Of a stretch of DNA of 64,000 bases, positions 34,946 to 45,175 are shown piece by piece (positions within the stretch are counted from its first letter, which is position 1; each line of letters opens with the position of its first letter). The notes below the pieces were generated by a model. It was not told the origin of the DNA and did not search any database. It saw only the letters and a program-made list of their open reading frames with translations. A program made the position numbers and the translations under genes. The stretch comes from Oreohelix idahoensis (taxonomy: Eukaryota; Mollusca; Gastropoda; Stylommatophora; Oreohelicidae), in NCBI GenBank assembly GCA_024509875.1, contig JAMPIV010000277.1, positions 389,629 to 453,628 of the forward strand, written 5' to 3'.

Positions 34946-36526
34946 TCACTCCCTCCGACACTTCTGTCGAAATCTCTTAGATCGTTGGTGCCGCGTTTGA
35001 TTATTTCTCAGCGGCGATGTTTTGGGCTCAGATTCTGTATTCGGTACAACTTGGCTGGAGACACTCTTGGTCGTCATGTCTCCAGTTGTACGTTGCCGGG
35101 CTGTCAGTTGCTGTGGTCTTGAAGACTCGCTCACCGGTGCCGCGTCACTGCCTGCCCGTGACATCTGCCTGTCAGTGCTTGTAGCTGTCGAATCTGTAGG
35201 GGGATTGCTCCTGACGTGCTTGACACTCGTTTTGTGTGGACGGTGGCTTACATTCCCCCCAGTCTGCTTTTCATGTGTCTCCTCCTCTGAACCTTGACTT
35301 GCACTCCCTCCTCTCTGCTTAAGACGAGTTTCCTCCCCTAACCGACTACCAATCTTCTCGGCTCCCTTAGGGTGACAGTTGTCACGGTCATCTCTTGGCT
35401 TGCACCCGGAAGGAAACCTGGTTGTGGTAGCACGTCTCGGGAAAGAGCTCTTTGAGGGACAGGCGGCTATCAAATGTTCAGTTGACTTGCAATGAAAACA
35501 TCTCTTCGGAAGCGGGCCTTGAGGGCACTTGGCTGCCATGTGGTCTGACAAGTCTCCACAATTGTAGCATCTTATCTTTCTGGGCTTCCTCTGTGCCATG
35601 GGTCGCTTTCTGCTGCCCTTACACTCTTGACCGCCAATGCCGCATACATAAATTGCTTCCATGCCCTGGACCGATGGTTTGCTGTCAAACTCTACTCTCT
35701 CATTTCTCGCCAGACTCCGGAATCCCTTTCTGAAGATCTTGGTCTGATGTACAAATACATCAATACCTCCATCATCTGGCGTGATGAATCCCCATCCCCT
35801 GCGGACACTGTACCACTTGCAAACTCCTTTTCGCCTTGTCGGTGCAGCTGCACTGGTCGGTACTGTCAGCTCACTGCTTTCGTTAACAACAGCTTGACTC
35901 TCACATACCAGAACATGCACCTCCTCGTCGTGCTTTGGCTGTTCCCGTGGACACACCTCCTTGTCTTGCGTTGGCTGTTCCCGCGGACACACCTCCTCGT
36001 TGTGCTTTGGCTGCTTCCGCGGCTGGCATGGTGCTCTCTTTCTCTGCACCTCCTCTTGTGCTGGCGAACTGGACTCTGACATCTGTGCTATCTGGGATTT
36101 TAGGAAGGATAACTCTGCTCTGAGTGCCTCCTCCTCCTTCTTAACTTCTGCACTTGCTATCTGGACCCGTGTCTCAGGCTTTTTACTTCCACCATAAACA
36201 GCATATTCCCAAGGGAAATTCCTGTTCACCTCACTGACTTGTGGTTGCTCGCTGTAGGCTTTTTTTACAATTTCCAGTAACTTCTCAGGGCTGGCCTTGG
36301 CTCCACCTTGTATCCGTAACTCTCTAGATACCATTGGTGTAACGTTGTTCCATATCATGTCTAACTTGTCTTCTGCGCAAAAAGGCGCCACCTTCCACGC
36401 GGCTTCCACATCCTCCACAAACTCTTGCCAAGTGGGTCTCCCCTCTCCACTAAATAACCTTATCTCTGGCTCCTCCACGTACAGTACCTTCATATGCGCA
36501 TTAGCCATCTTGCTGCAGGAATGCAC
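34946..36526 (-). CDS. Gag-like protein fused to LIN28-type CSD plus two CCHC knuckles
   Basis: The frame is 526 residues and intact; Met7 (36508, MANAHMK) is a likelier start than Met1. Residues about 14-95 are Gag-capsid-like (PEIRLFSGEGRPTWQEFVED, AEDKLDMIWNNV), and about 120-145 are a predicted coiled coil. Near 167-202 is a 13-residue repeat (EVCPREQP). Residues 233-297 form a cold-shock domain with RNP1-like GWGFITP and RNP2-like DVFVHQ. Two CCHC knuckles follow: C320-x2-C323-x5-H329-x4-C334 (one residue longer than usual) and C343-x2-C346-x4-H351-x4-C356. Domain order and text (GVCKWYSVRRGWGF, GFRSL, CYNC, PKRC) match LIN28, a let-7 and mRNA-binding protein. The basic, Ser/Thr/Gln-rich tail lacks protease or RT. 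It fills nearly the whole internal region of an LTR element. I infer RNA packaging by a captured LIN28-type module. Confidence 0.87.
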   Translation of the reverse strand: MHSCSKMANAHMKVLYVEEPEIRLFSGEGRPTWQEFVEDVEAAWKVAPFCAEDKLDMIWNNVTPMVSRELRIQGGAKASPEKLLEIVKKAYSEQPQVSEVNRNFPWEYAVYGGSKKPETRVQIASAEVKKEEEALRAELSFLKSQIAQMSESSSPAQEEVQRKRAPCQPRKQPKHNEEVCPREQPTQDKEVCPREQPKHDEEVHVLVCESQAVVNESSELTVPTSAAAPTRRKGVCKWYSVRRGWGFITPDDGGIDVFVHQTKIFRKGFRSLARNERVEFDSKPSVQGMEAIYVCGIGGQECKGSRKRPMAQRKPRKIRCYNCGDLSDHMAAKCPQGPLPKRCFHCKSTEHLIAACPSKSSFPRRATTTRFPSGCKPRDDRDNCHPKGAEKIGSRLGEETRLKQRGGSASQGSEEETHEKQTGGNVSHRPHKTSVKHVRSNPPTDSTATSTDRQMSRAGSDAAPVSESSRPQQLTARQRTTGDMTTKSVSSQVVPNTESEPKTSPLRNNQTRHQRSKRFRQKCRRE

Positions 36527-36584
36527 TGCTGGGTGTTTACACTATTTGTTCGTTCGCTGTTTGCTCGGTGTCACTGTCTGCCTT

Positions 36585-36602
36585 ATCCTGCCGACGACGC
36601 CA
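36585..36602 (-). promoter_or_regulatory. Candidate primer-binding site (tRNA-Ser-like)
   Basis: On the element strand TGGCGTCGTCGGCAGGAT follows the LTR end (CTACCACA) after two bases. It begins TGG, as a site complementary to a tRNA 3' end must, and differs at about two or three positions from the complement of typical animal tRNA-Ser. This marks the 5' LTR/internal boundary. Confidence 0.6.
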
Positions 36603-36604
36603 AT

Positions 36605-38615
36605 TGTGGTAGGGTGGGCGAGATGATGATGATGATTATGTTGTGATTGTGATATCACTCTCTTGTCACACTCGCACCGACCCGAACAACAATAAAACTC
36701 TTGATTCTAGAGGCAGGGGCTATATTTATTTTTACAGCCCATTCAGTGACAAAGCAAACATTAAACAAATAAACTAGCGAACATCACAAAACCAAACAAA
36801 ACAAAACAAAACACCCAACAGTGCCCGATGCTAATCTGAAGAAGCAAACAAAGCACAGAATAGTTAAAATCATAATATAATACTGAATGAGAAACACCAC
36901 GCTCTCACCTGTCAAACTGTCCTACGCCGCCACCTGACACACTCAACTATCACACACACACACACACTCATGTGTGTCATCCAATGCGACTAGTAAGGTG
37001 TTGTGCGTGGGGCTGGCAATCTCACCATGTAACACAGGTTGCTACGGAAACCACTACTGCAAGAGCACACACTCAGCTATCACACACACACACACTCATG
37101 CATGTCGTCCAATGAGACTAGTAAGGTGTTGTGCGTGGGGCTGGCAATCTCACCATGTAACACAGATTGCTACCGAAACACTACTGCCCTAGCATATGAA
37201 TACTTAATATGGAGGCAAACCACACTGTTGGCCCCATGCTCCCTCAGGAGCGGAGAAGAGAAATATATACCTTGAAGTGAGCCCACGTGCTCTCACAACC
37301 ATTCCTCACATAACCATAATTAAATAATCATAAAATGGACATAAAATAATATTCAATTATATGTACAACAAATACTCTCAATAACGAGAATAAACCACCA
37401 CCTCACAACTGGTCTATCTCAATATTCGTTACTGCATTCGGAAGCATGTCGTATGTGACGACTGGTGCGACTGGGAATCTCATCACATGGAAACACATCG
37501 TTACCGAAACAACTACTGCAATAGCATAAAAATGCTTCTTGTCGGCTTGTGATAGACACCAGCCACATTGGTGTTTCCATGCTCCGCCGGGAGCAACCAG
37601 AGAAACACATGTCTCAACAAAGGAGTGGCCTCGCGCTCTCCAGAAATCTAAATACATATTCTCACCTCACAGTAACCCATTAAATATATACAGTAGAATT
37701 ATGATAAGTAGGCTATCGTGAAATACACTCAATTACTTTTACATTAGAAAAATAAAATATAATTATTCTCGACTTAAACCAAACTGGAACTAAATACACA
37801 ACGTGTCACATGGCGTAACATTATAGGTTTACCACGCGGGGCGTGTTATTCGCCGCTTTTTATACAGTCCTCGCCACGTGGCTACAATCTTGCTATTGTT
37901 AATCTTATCTACATTCCCGTGAAATAGCTTCATACTATATCTGCCTTTCTGATAACATTTCTGTCCAGTTTCATGTATAAAATACTCTCCTACTAAATTT
38001 GCCCGGTTTGATGGATGAAATACTTGATACTAAATTCTCACATCTGGATTTAGGCTTTGCGTGCCTAATAAAACCTATCCAGACATTATTTTCACTCATC
38101 TATCATTTCTTCAAGACTAAATCATAATGTCCTAAAAAGACATTTCCTTTGGAAACACATCTATCTATATCACTAAACATTAAAACAGACTCGTGCTGAA
38201 TATAATTTCAGACTTCTAGAAAACTAACACTAATTTAAATTAACTCACATGTCATGTCTTTGTTCCCCTTCTACCGACACAGGGCTAGCCTAACTTCGTA
38301 TCTCTCTCGTCTTGTTTGTTATCTCTTCTGGACTGATACTTCTGAAAGGTCGCTGCTGGCCTTCGTAAGCTTTATATAGACTGTTAAGCCTAAACACTCA
38401 ACTTAGTCCGCGCGCGCCGTAATCGCGCTACTTAAATAACACTCGCGATATATTGCTTTAGGAATAGCGAAAACACAAATAAAACCTACAGCTATTATCA
38501 AATAACACAATTCTACACCACAACTATATGTAGGCTTTATTGTGGCCTAATAACATATCTTCTACTTCATCAATCTTGAAGAATTTACATCTCAGCATGG
38601 TTCGCGCACTTCTAA
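36605..38615 (-). mobile_element. 5' LTR of Gag-LIN28 element (outer end missing)
   Basis: Plus-strand start TGTGGTAGGGTGGG (element-strand end CCACA) lies next to the primer-binding site. From 36899 to 38615 it repeats 33125-34841. The last 68 bp seen in the other copy are absent at its outer edge. A full LTR would be about 2.08 kb. The start resembles TGTGGTAAAGTGGG at 49485, suggesting kinship with the solo LTR-like insertions. Confidence 0.78.
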
Positions 38616-38634
38616 TGTGTGAAACTCGCAATTG

Positions 38635-38790
38635 GATGACAAAGTCATTTGAGGCTGGCAAGCTTTGCGTATAGAATGATGATTCATGAACCACCACTGC
38701 ACGGCTGGTGATTGCTTTATTAATAGTTTCATAAAGAGAACTAAAAGCATAAAGTAGTTCCAGGTTTCCTATGGAGCAGGGAGGGAAAGA
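38635..38790 (+). repeat. Copy of dispersed 'GGCTGGCAA' short repeat
   Basis: Plus copy: GAGGCTGGCAAGCTTTGCGT, ATGAACCACCACTGCACGGC, CCTATGGAGCAGGGAGGG. It lies at the right edge of the LTR element. Confidence 0.6.
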
Positions 38791-39105
38791 TGAAAGAAAT
38801 GATGTACATTCTATGTATAATACTTACTTTTTCAAAGCAGTGTAAATATCCCTATAAACAAAGTCACTTTAAAATTAATGTAAGTTTTCAAGCTTTAAAC
38901 CAGTGTAAATGCCTATGTGAAAATATTCATTTTAAAGTAATAGAAGTTTCAATCAGTGTAAAACATAAATGAAAACATAGTCAATTTATATTGTGAACAC
39001 TTTTCAATCAGTGGAGATATATATGTAAACAGACTCTACCTTTTCATTTAAATATACAGTAACTATGAAAGATATTCTATTTAAATGTAAAGAAAGTTTT
39101 ATCTC
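38790..39105. other. AT-rich, nothing recognised
   Basis: AAGCAGTGTAAAT / CAGTGTAAATGC-like words recur loosely at 38838, 38900 and 38955. No coding sequence. Confidence 0.4.
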
Positions 39106-41516
39106 TGTCGTAAAGAGGTTGAAGAGTAAGACAAGGTAAAGATGAACACAGTGAGGTCAAGCTATGTAAGTTCCCTGGGTCTAACTGTTGAGGTTGAATT
39201 CTTCTCAGGGTTCCTATCCGCCACCTCTAAGATCTCACTATGTGTACACTAGGCTCTGTGATGTTGTCTGTCTGAGTGTCTAGGGGAAAGTATGTAAGAC
39301 TATGACTGAACAGAGACGAACAGAACTGAAAAACTCAATAATATTAAAAGAAGCAAGACTGTTCGTTAAAGTTGGGTTATGTATATAGGGGATATTTTCA
39401 TATATACAATAATTTATTATTCCTGTCCCCGTTTATCTTTTAGGCAAGAATTTCAACCCAAAACAACAAATTATTGGTTACAGTCTGTACATAAATAGTT
39501 TTTGGATCTCTGTCCATAAAATTTCACTAACTACAAAAAGTCACTGGGAACAAATACTCTCACAAGTCTGGTTTGAAACTTATTTAAAACTCTATACTTA
39601 TATCTGAAAGTTTGTAGTTTTAATCATTCTCAGTATGGAAAGTCATAAGTTGTGGTTGTTCTTTTATTTTAGAATATTTGAATAAAATGTCAAGTGCCGG
39701 GAATATAGGCACTTATCTTCAGAATAGGTCTGACGTTATTGTAGGCTCCAGAAGAGTGTTGATTCACCACATCTTTCTTGACATGAAGACGTAAAGAATG
39801 TAGCTGCATTCAATCTGACGAGCATCCATTCAGAAACGCAGTCTTCTACAGATCTCTTGGAAATATTTATATATCGGGTGATATCGTTCCTGAAACAAGA
39901 GCGAAATAGTCTTCCCTGTAGCACTGGTCTAAACTAGATTAATGCCACAACAACACACATTATGGTTAACTGAGTCATACAAGTGGGCTGAACATTAGGC
40001 CCCAAACTTTAACTTCATTATATACACAGTCAGGTCTGTGTTTTCATTCTTTTCTTTTCAATAAGTTTCAAAACCACTATCTCTCAAGTAGTGATTTCTT
40101 TCCATAACTCAACCTGTGAGGATGCACAAGTCCCGTGACCTGTTTATTTCTTTCTTTCAAACAGTCTATGCGTGATTGTGCATACTATTTAAACATGTAA
40201 GGCTCTGCAAAAGCCAACCTCCTTTTTGGTCTACTGCTTTAGCATTCGCAAAAGTTAGAAGGCCACCAGCCAATATATTTTCTCTTTTTATTTATTGTTC
40301 ATATAATACTGCATTTGGCATCTACGTAGGTCGGCATGACATAACCTACTTCCTATCATGACTGCTTCTACAATGGCGTCGTACTGGCTTCCATTAGCAA
40401 ATGTCGGACTCACTTCTGGCACACACACTTGGTGGCCATATATTTAATACTAACAATGTATAATACAAATAAAATATTCTTTCTTACCCCAAGCAAAGGA
40501 ATATCACATAATAATACACAAGTGACTAGCAATCAATGGGCACAGAAGATTGCTCTCTCTCGTCCAGACAGCAAAGGCATTCGGTCACTGAAGCTTTGTG
40601 TCTGCTCTCACTGTGTCTTGGGTTCTCACAATTTTCAAAAAGCCGTCTATACTAACTTGGCGTTACATTTTATCCCCCTAACTTACTCTACCCCGACCAA
40701 TCAAATCACACGTCTAGAAATTTCAATTTTCTCACGCAATCAAATGGAGCAGGGTTACAAATGCATATGCTAGTCTGGTCACAATTTTATTTCTACAATA
40801 TCTTGGTTATTTATGGGGCGATTTTAAATATTAAAAGTGATTATTACACAGACGACTGTCCTCTATCGTCCTACATTGTTTTCTTTTACTTGTGTGTCTT
40901 AGTTTTCATCTTGGTAATTTTTTCTTAATTTATGGTGCTCTTATCCCTGAACTAAAATATTAATACAATAAATGTTCTAAGTCCAGATAATTTATTATAA
41001 AGAAAGTCTTTATGATATAATAGTAATCACTATCATCGTTTTCTTCAAACCATCCCTTTCATTTTCATTATCTAAGTTTCTTTTCAAATGCACAGTTTAG
41101 GCTTTATTTTTCTGTTAAATCCACCTCTCCTCTTCCCCTATAGAACGAGGTGACAACTTTTTTTTTCCTTTTCTCTCTAGTGGCTAAATCGTACAGCGGT
41201 GGTTCACATTTTATTGGGGCGGGTAGAGTTTGCGCGTCTGTGTTAGGGGATGGGACTTACCCCGCGTTTAGTGTTTGAAATTCAAAATGTTAGTTGTTGA
41301 TGGCCCTAGTAACCGTTGCTAAGGCAGTAGTTATTAATAGATTTTACCAGTTAGTTAATTTCCTACTGTTTATTTTTTTGTGGTACGGTTGGCCCCTGTC
41401 CTAGGCAAATATTCAAATCTAATAGTGGTGGGGTTTATTGGTTGAAAATGTACGATACTAGAGATTTGAAAGAGGAATTTATTGAGCGGGGTGTAAAACG
41501 GATGGACTTTACTACA
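39106..41516. mobile_element. LTR-like insertion (solo LTR), copy 2
   Basis: A 2411-bp segment begins TGTCGTAAAG and ends ACTACA, flanked by the 5-bp duplication ATCTC (39101-39105 and 41517-41521). Its left part (CAGTGAGGTCAAGCTATGTA, GTGTCTAGGGG) matches copy 1 at 22700-22870. No protein-coding content; small frames (such as 40429-40773) show no similarity. Confidence 0.8.
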
Positions 41517-41521
41517 ATCTC

Positions 41522-42149
41522 GAGGGATTAAATTTAATTCTCATCGAGGGTAAAGTCTGAGTATTTGGGATGGTGGTATGGGAAGATAGGAACCCATAAC
41601 TGTGGGGTGGAAAACGCCATTCTCAGAAGAGCGTTTCGTTCTGTTCTTTTACCATAGTTATTGGTGGTACCAGCAGAAAGTACTATCTCTGGAACAAGAA
41701 GGAAACCGTGCCCTAAGCTTTAAGACGAAGGAACCACGTGGTCGACTCTCCTTGACGTTTCTGGGAAACGAGCTACCCCCGACAACCTTGGTCAGAGACG
41801 AGCGTGAGCAGAGTGAAACGAACCAACACATAAGAAGGAGCAGAACTGTCATTAGCAGTTAAGTTCAAATCTATGATGCCACTTGAACTTCGTGTAACAT
41901 CTCACATTCCATAAAGACTGTGATGATAACTTTCCTTGATCCATAACTATTCAAATTATTTACCAACTGTTAAAACCTAAAGTGATTATTAAATTTTTTT
42001 TTTTTTATGTTACCAATTTCACTTCGATTTAATCATTTTAAAGTTACTGCATGTTTGTCTCAGACAAATTACTACACACACTCTAAACAGATCTATACTA
42101 GAAAAATAGAACTACACTGAGTAAATCAGATTGGGGAAAGGGGGGGGGG
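41522..42149. other. Unassigned sequence with short open frame
   Basis: A plus-strand open frame at 41602-41862 (86 residues) shows no recognised domain. A poly-T tract lies at 41995-42005 and a poly-G run at 42139-42152. Confidence 0.35.
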
Positions 42150-42154
42150 GGCCT

Positions 42155-42360
42155 TAAACAAGCTGAACTTAAGAAGTGCTTAAATCCTTCACAAAAGCGT
42201 CGGCAGAATGACAGAGTTAACATGCTCAGCCAAAGCAGTATTGTTCTCGCTTATTCTGAATGTCTTGTGAAGACTCCCTTTGTAATAGAAGTGTCATCAC
42301 CCTTCTATCTACATTTTTGCCAAGAGTAATCTTGTGCGAAGGAGATACCTTTGAAGCCCA
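42155..42360 (+). repeat. Left arm of a 2.6-kb-wide inverted repeat
   Basis: Sequence such as TCTACATTTTTGCCAAGAGT and AATCTTGTGCGAAGGAGATA matches the reverse complement of 44612-44813 (GCACAAGATTACTCTTGGCA, TTGTAGATAGAAGG). The arms are diverged, with some indels. Confidence 0.7.
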
Positions 42361-42601
42361 TATTACGAGGTGTGTTCAAATGAAACCCGTCCCAGTGGCT
42401 TTATAACAAATATATGTAAGGTACATCAGCAGGAGTAGTAGACTCCCTTTGTAATTGTCATCACCCTTCTATCTAAGCAAGAGTAATCTTGTGCGAAGGA
42501 GATACCTTTGAAGCCCATATTACGAGGTGTGTTCAAATGAAACCCGTCCCAGTGGCTTTATAACAAATATATGTAAGGTACATCAGCAGGAGTAGTAGAA
42601 T
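42271..42601 (+). repeat. Tandem duplication of flank plus mariner end
   Basis: 42271-42439 and 42440-42601 are near-identical direct copies. Each contains the old flank (GACTCCCTTTGTAAT) and the first about 74 bp of the mariner, including its terminal repeat. The copies differ by small deletions in the flank. It arose after mariner insertion. Confidence 0.88.
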
Positions 42602-43739
42602 TAAATACAGCAATTGTTATGAAGCAAGTACCCACTGGGGTTCTTTAGAAATAGTCACCATAGGCATTCAGACACGCATCCCACTGCTTGGGTAGACGGC
42701 GGATGCCGTCCGAGAAAAATGACTTTGGTTGCTTATTGAACCATTTGGTCACCGAGGCCCTGACGTCTGCATCGGAGTCGAATCGTTGTCCCTTTAGAGA
42801 TTTTTTTAAGGGTCCGAACAAATGAAAGTCACATGGTGACAGATCGGGGCTGTAGGCTGGGTGTGGCAGAACTTCCCACCTTTTCCTTGCTAACGCTTCC
42901 TGCACAATGTTCGCAACATGTGGACGAGCATTGTCGTGCAACAGAATCACACCACGCGAAAGCATGCCGGGTCGTTTATTCTTGATGGTTGTATGCAGGT
43001 TGTCTAGTGTGTCTTTGTAGCGTATGGCATTGATGTTCACGCCAAGCTCTTTAAAGTCTACCAATAGAAGCCCTTCATGGTCAAAAAATGCGGTCAGCAT
43101 GACCTTACCGGCGGAAATCTGTGACTTGAATTTTTTGGGTTTTGGTGATCCGAGATGTTTCCATTGCATGCTCGCTGATTTGCTGCACGGCTCAAAGTGG
43201 TGGCACCACGACTCATCGCCAGCCACTATGCGCAACAGAAATGCATCACCCTCCTCTTCGTAACGCAGCAGGTGGTTCAAACTCCACCCCATGCGTTCTT
43301 CCTTATGGTGATCGGTCAGCATCCGTGGGACCCATTGTGAACACACCTTTCGATACTTCAGTTTCTTCCTAACCACCATTTGAACTGTCCCAAGAGACAC
43401 AGCGAATTCCTCTGCTAGCGAACGTAAGCTCCGACGACGGTCCACCCGTATTGCTGCATCAATCTCGGCGACTTTCATTCGGCGATGAATGTCGACTGGT
43501 CGACATCCTTCGGCTGTTAGGAACTGAATCACCGCTCGCTGATCGACCTTGGACGGATTCCTTATCACACCGGCCATTATTTTAACGGTCTGCAGCACAA
43601 CCAATGAATACTAGGAGAATGAACACTTACACACTTGTACATTCGTATGTGCTTATTACGTCAGATGTGACGTCATCATGCTCCTCCTACGAATATCCAC
43701 TTGGCGCAGCAAGGTCGGGTTTCATTTGAACACGCCTCG
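42523..43739 (-). mobile_element. mariner element
   Basis: Terminal inverted repeats of 24 bp, CGAGG(T/C)GTGTTCAAATGAAA then CCCG, at 42523-42546 and 43716-43739 are flanked by the TA target (42521-42522 and 43740-43741). The 1217-bp element carries one transposase frame on the minus strand. Confidence 0.95.
42645..43604 (-). CDS. mariner transposase with N-terminal deletion
   Basis: The frame is open for 319 residues. The DD34D catalytic triad is intact: D130 in VAGDESW, D224 in LLHDNARPH and D259 in YSPDLSPCDF. The WVPRMLT motif is at 91-97. It cuts and pastes the element at TA sites. Around residue 44-45 the text jumps from HRRMK to VAEIDAAIRVDRRRS. Mariner transposases normally have about 40-45 residues there, including the end of the first helix-turn-helix and the GRP motif, so an in-frame deletion has removed part of the DNA-binding region. 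The protein is about 30 residues shorter than usual and probably cannot bind its ends. Confidence 0.93.
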   Translation of the reverse strand: MVVLQTVKIMAGVIRNPSKVDQRAVIQFLTAEGCRPVDIHRRMKVAEIDAAIRVDRRRSLRSLAEEFAVSLGTVQMVVRKKLKYRKVCSQWVPRMLTDHHKEERMGWSLNHLLRYEEEGDAFLLRIVAGDESWCHHFEPCSKSASMQWKHLGSPKPKKFKSQISAGKVMLTAFFDHEGLLLVDFKELGVNINAIRYKDTLDNLHTTIKNKRPGMLSRGVILLHDNARPHVANIVQEALARKRWEVLPHPAYSPDLSPCDFHLFGPLKKSLKGQRFDSDADVRASVTKWFNKQPKSFFSDGIRRLPKQWDACLNAYGDYF

Positions 43740-43919
43740 TAGATACTCTTGAGTTTTGGCCAATGTTGGACCACTATCCTGCAGGGGAGGCAATACCGTC
43801 ACAAAGATATTTCCGACGTCATTTAAGCAGGGGTCTGGCTTTTGGGACGAAGTGCGACAACAGGGGGGGGGGGTAAAAATGGCTAAACTTGCGTGACGTC
43901 ATATGTGGATGACCCCAAT

Positions 43920-44150
43920 GTGTATGATTCTAAATCCCATAGGGATGTTTCTTCTAGTGATATCTTGTTATCGTTTTCTGCATTTATTCTCATAATGCTT
44001 GTATTTTCTTTGTATAATTTAAAATCCACTTGTTGTAACTCTCATTATTGTTTCTGATGCTGTATTCTCATTTTGTTTTGCATCTGGTTACGATTATGAG
44101 ACAAACGAGCCAAGTTGTCTGGAAAGTCAAGATCGTCAAACGGAATGAAT
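43920..44150 (-). pseudogene. RTE-like LINE fragment around FADD box
   Basis: The minus strand reads FDDLDFPDNLARLSHNRNQM and QNKMR, the palm region with a degenerate FADD (FPDN). It aligns in sequence with 22350-22560 of the split RTE LINE. Confidence 0.65.
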
Positions 44151-44159
44151 AGAGGGATA

Positions 44160-44216
44160 GGAAGAACGAGACCCAAAGCTTAATTGAAGGAATCATAACA
44201 GATGAATGGACACTAT
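44160..44216 (+). pseudogene. Tiny I-like LINE fragment
   Basis: SLIEGIITDEWTLSR resembles LIKEIVTDEWKAEW at 20145 and KETINEEWKTTW in the RNase H frame at 723-1739. Too short for certainty. Confidence 0.35.
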
Positions 44217-44224
44217 CAAGAATT

Positions 44225-44560
44225 TATTATTGTTATTACTGTTGATCAGAATCGACGTCATTGCACTTCGGGCCAAACCCATAAGTGCTTAGTCTCCCTC
44301 AGCAAATGTCGAAGGGTATGAATGCTAACTGTTCCTGTTGCACGCTGGTTGTATACATGCCGGATGCATCCTTGCATACGTCCATCCCTGCTGGTCTTAC
44401 GTTTGATGCCAAATTCCAGCAGTCTTAGCCTTGATGATTCATTGATTGCAGTGTCATTCTCTAATACGGGATCATTAATTGCCCTCAGTATCTCTCACTT
44501 ATCCATATTCAATGCACTTTCTATGGCAACTCTTTGTCACGGATTGCCTCCCTTTAGCTG
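44225..44560 (-). pseudogene. I/Jockey-like LINE 3' end, second copy
   Basis: Clearly similar to 4735-5010 over its length (TGCATCC...CATACGTCCATC, GTTTGATGCCAAATTCCA and TTATCCATATTCA blocks). It encodes the same tail, with stops. Only the 3' end is present. Confidence 0.78.
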
Positions 44561-44611
44561 TGCAGTAGTGGTCCACCAGTAGCCAACATTCAAGAGTATC
44601 TAATATTGGTC

Positions 44612-44813
44612 TTCAAAGGTGTTTACCTCCGCACAAGATTACTCTTGGCAGAGTTGTAGATAGAAGGATAATGATGCTTCTATCTCAAGGGAGTATTTAC
44701 AACATGTTTTCAGAAGTCAAGAACAATGCTGCATAGGGCAGAGCACTATTAACATATATCTGATCCGTCGCCTTTCGTGAAGAATTAAGCAATGTTTTAG
44801 CCCGTTCAAGCCC
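44612..44813 (-). repeat. Right arm of inverted repeat
   Basis: Reverse-complement partner of 42155-42360. It ends at the target site of the SINE at 44824. Confidence 0.7.
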
Positions 44814-44823
44814 CCAGCTGGTG

Positions 44824-45165
44824 TCTTCTTCTTCTTCTTCCATCCTTAGCCATCAACCGGCAAAGCAGTATGTGGCCAGTACGCCTAGTGGCGTCTTAGG
44901 GCAACAACAAATTGATCAATCTATCGCTGTTTCCACCACGCCTAGTGGCGTCTTTGTGGAACAAAAACAGACCAAACAATCTATCATTGTTTCCGTAATC
45001 AGATTGGTTGGCAAGCAGGTGATCAGCCCACTGTGCGAAGTTTTTACGGGATGGGGTAAACAGCCCCATGCCCATACCCTCCTTAGTCGCTTTTTACGAC
45101 ATGCGTGGTAGGGTGCAGTGTTACTATTCTTTGCTCCCCTTTCGGGCCCCGGTAACACACGGGTG
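44824..45165 (-). mobile_element. Full-length SINE with LINE-derived tail
   Basis: The 342-bp element is flanked by the 10-bp duplication CAGCTGGTGT (44814-44823 and 45166-45175). On the minus strand it runs from CACCCGTGTGTTACC through GCATGTCGTAAAAAGCGACT to two GACGCCACTAGGCGT stem units and ends in (GAA)n. The last about 95 bp match the end of the RTE LINE at 53668-53752. No clear tRNA-like boxes were recognised in the head. Confidence 0.88.
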
Positions 45166-45175
45166 CAGCTGGTGT

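Noticed and set aside
35022..36626. Plus-strand frames up to 150 residues with Cys/Leu/Ser-rich text
   Set aside because: Antisense shadows of the intact Gag-LIN28 frame.
40429..40773. 114-residue plus-strand frame
   Set aside because: Lies in the non-coding LTR-like insertion, with no domain and no counterpart in the sister copies.
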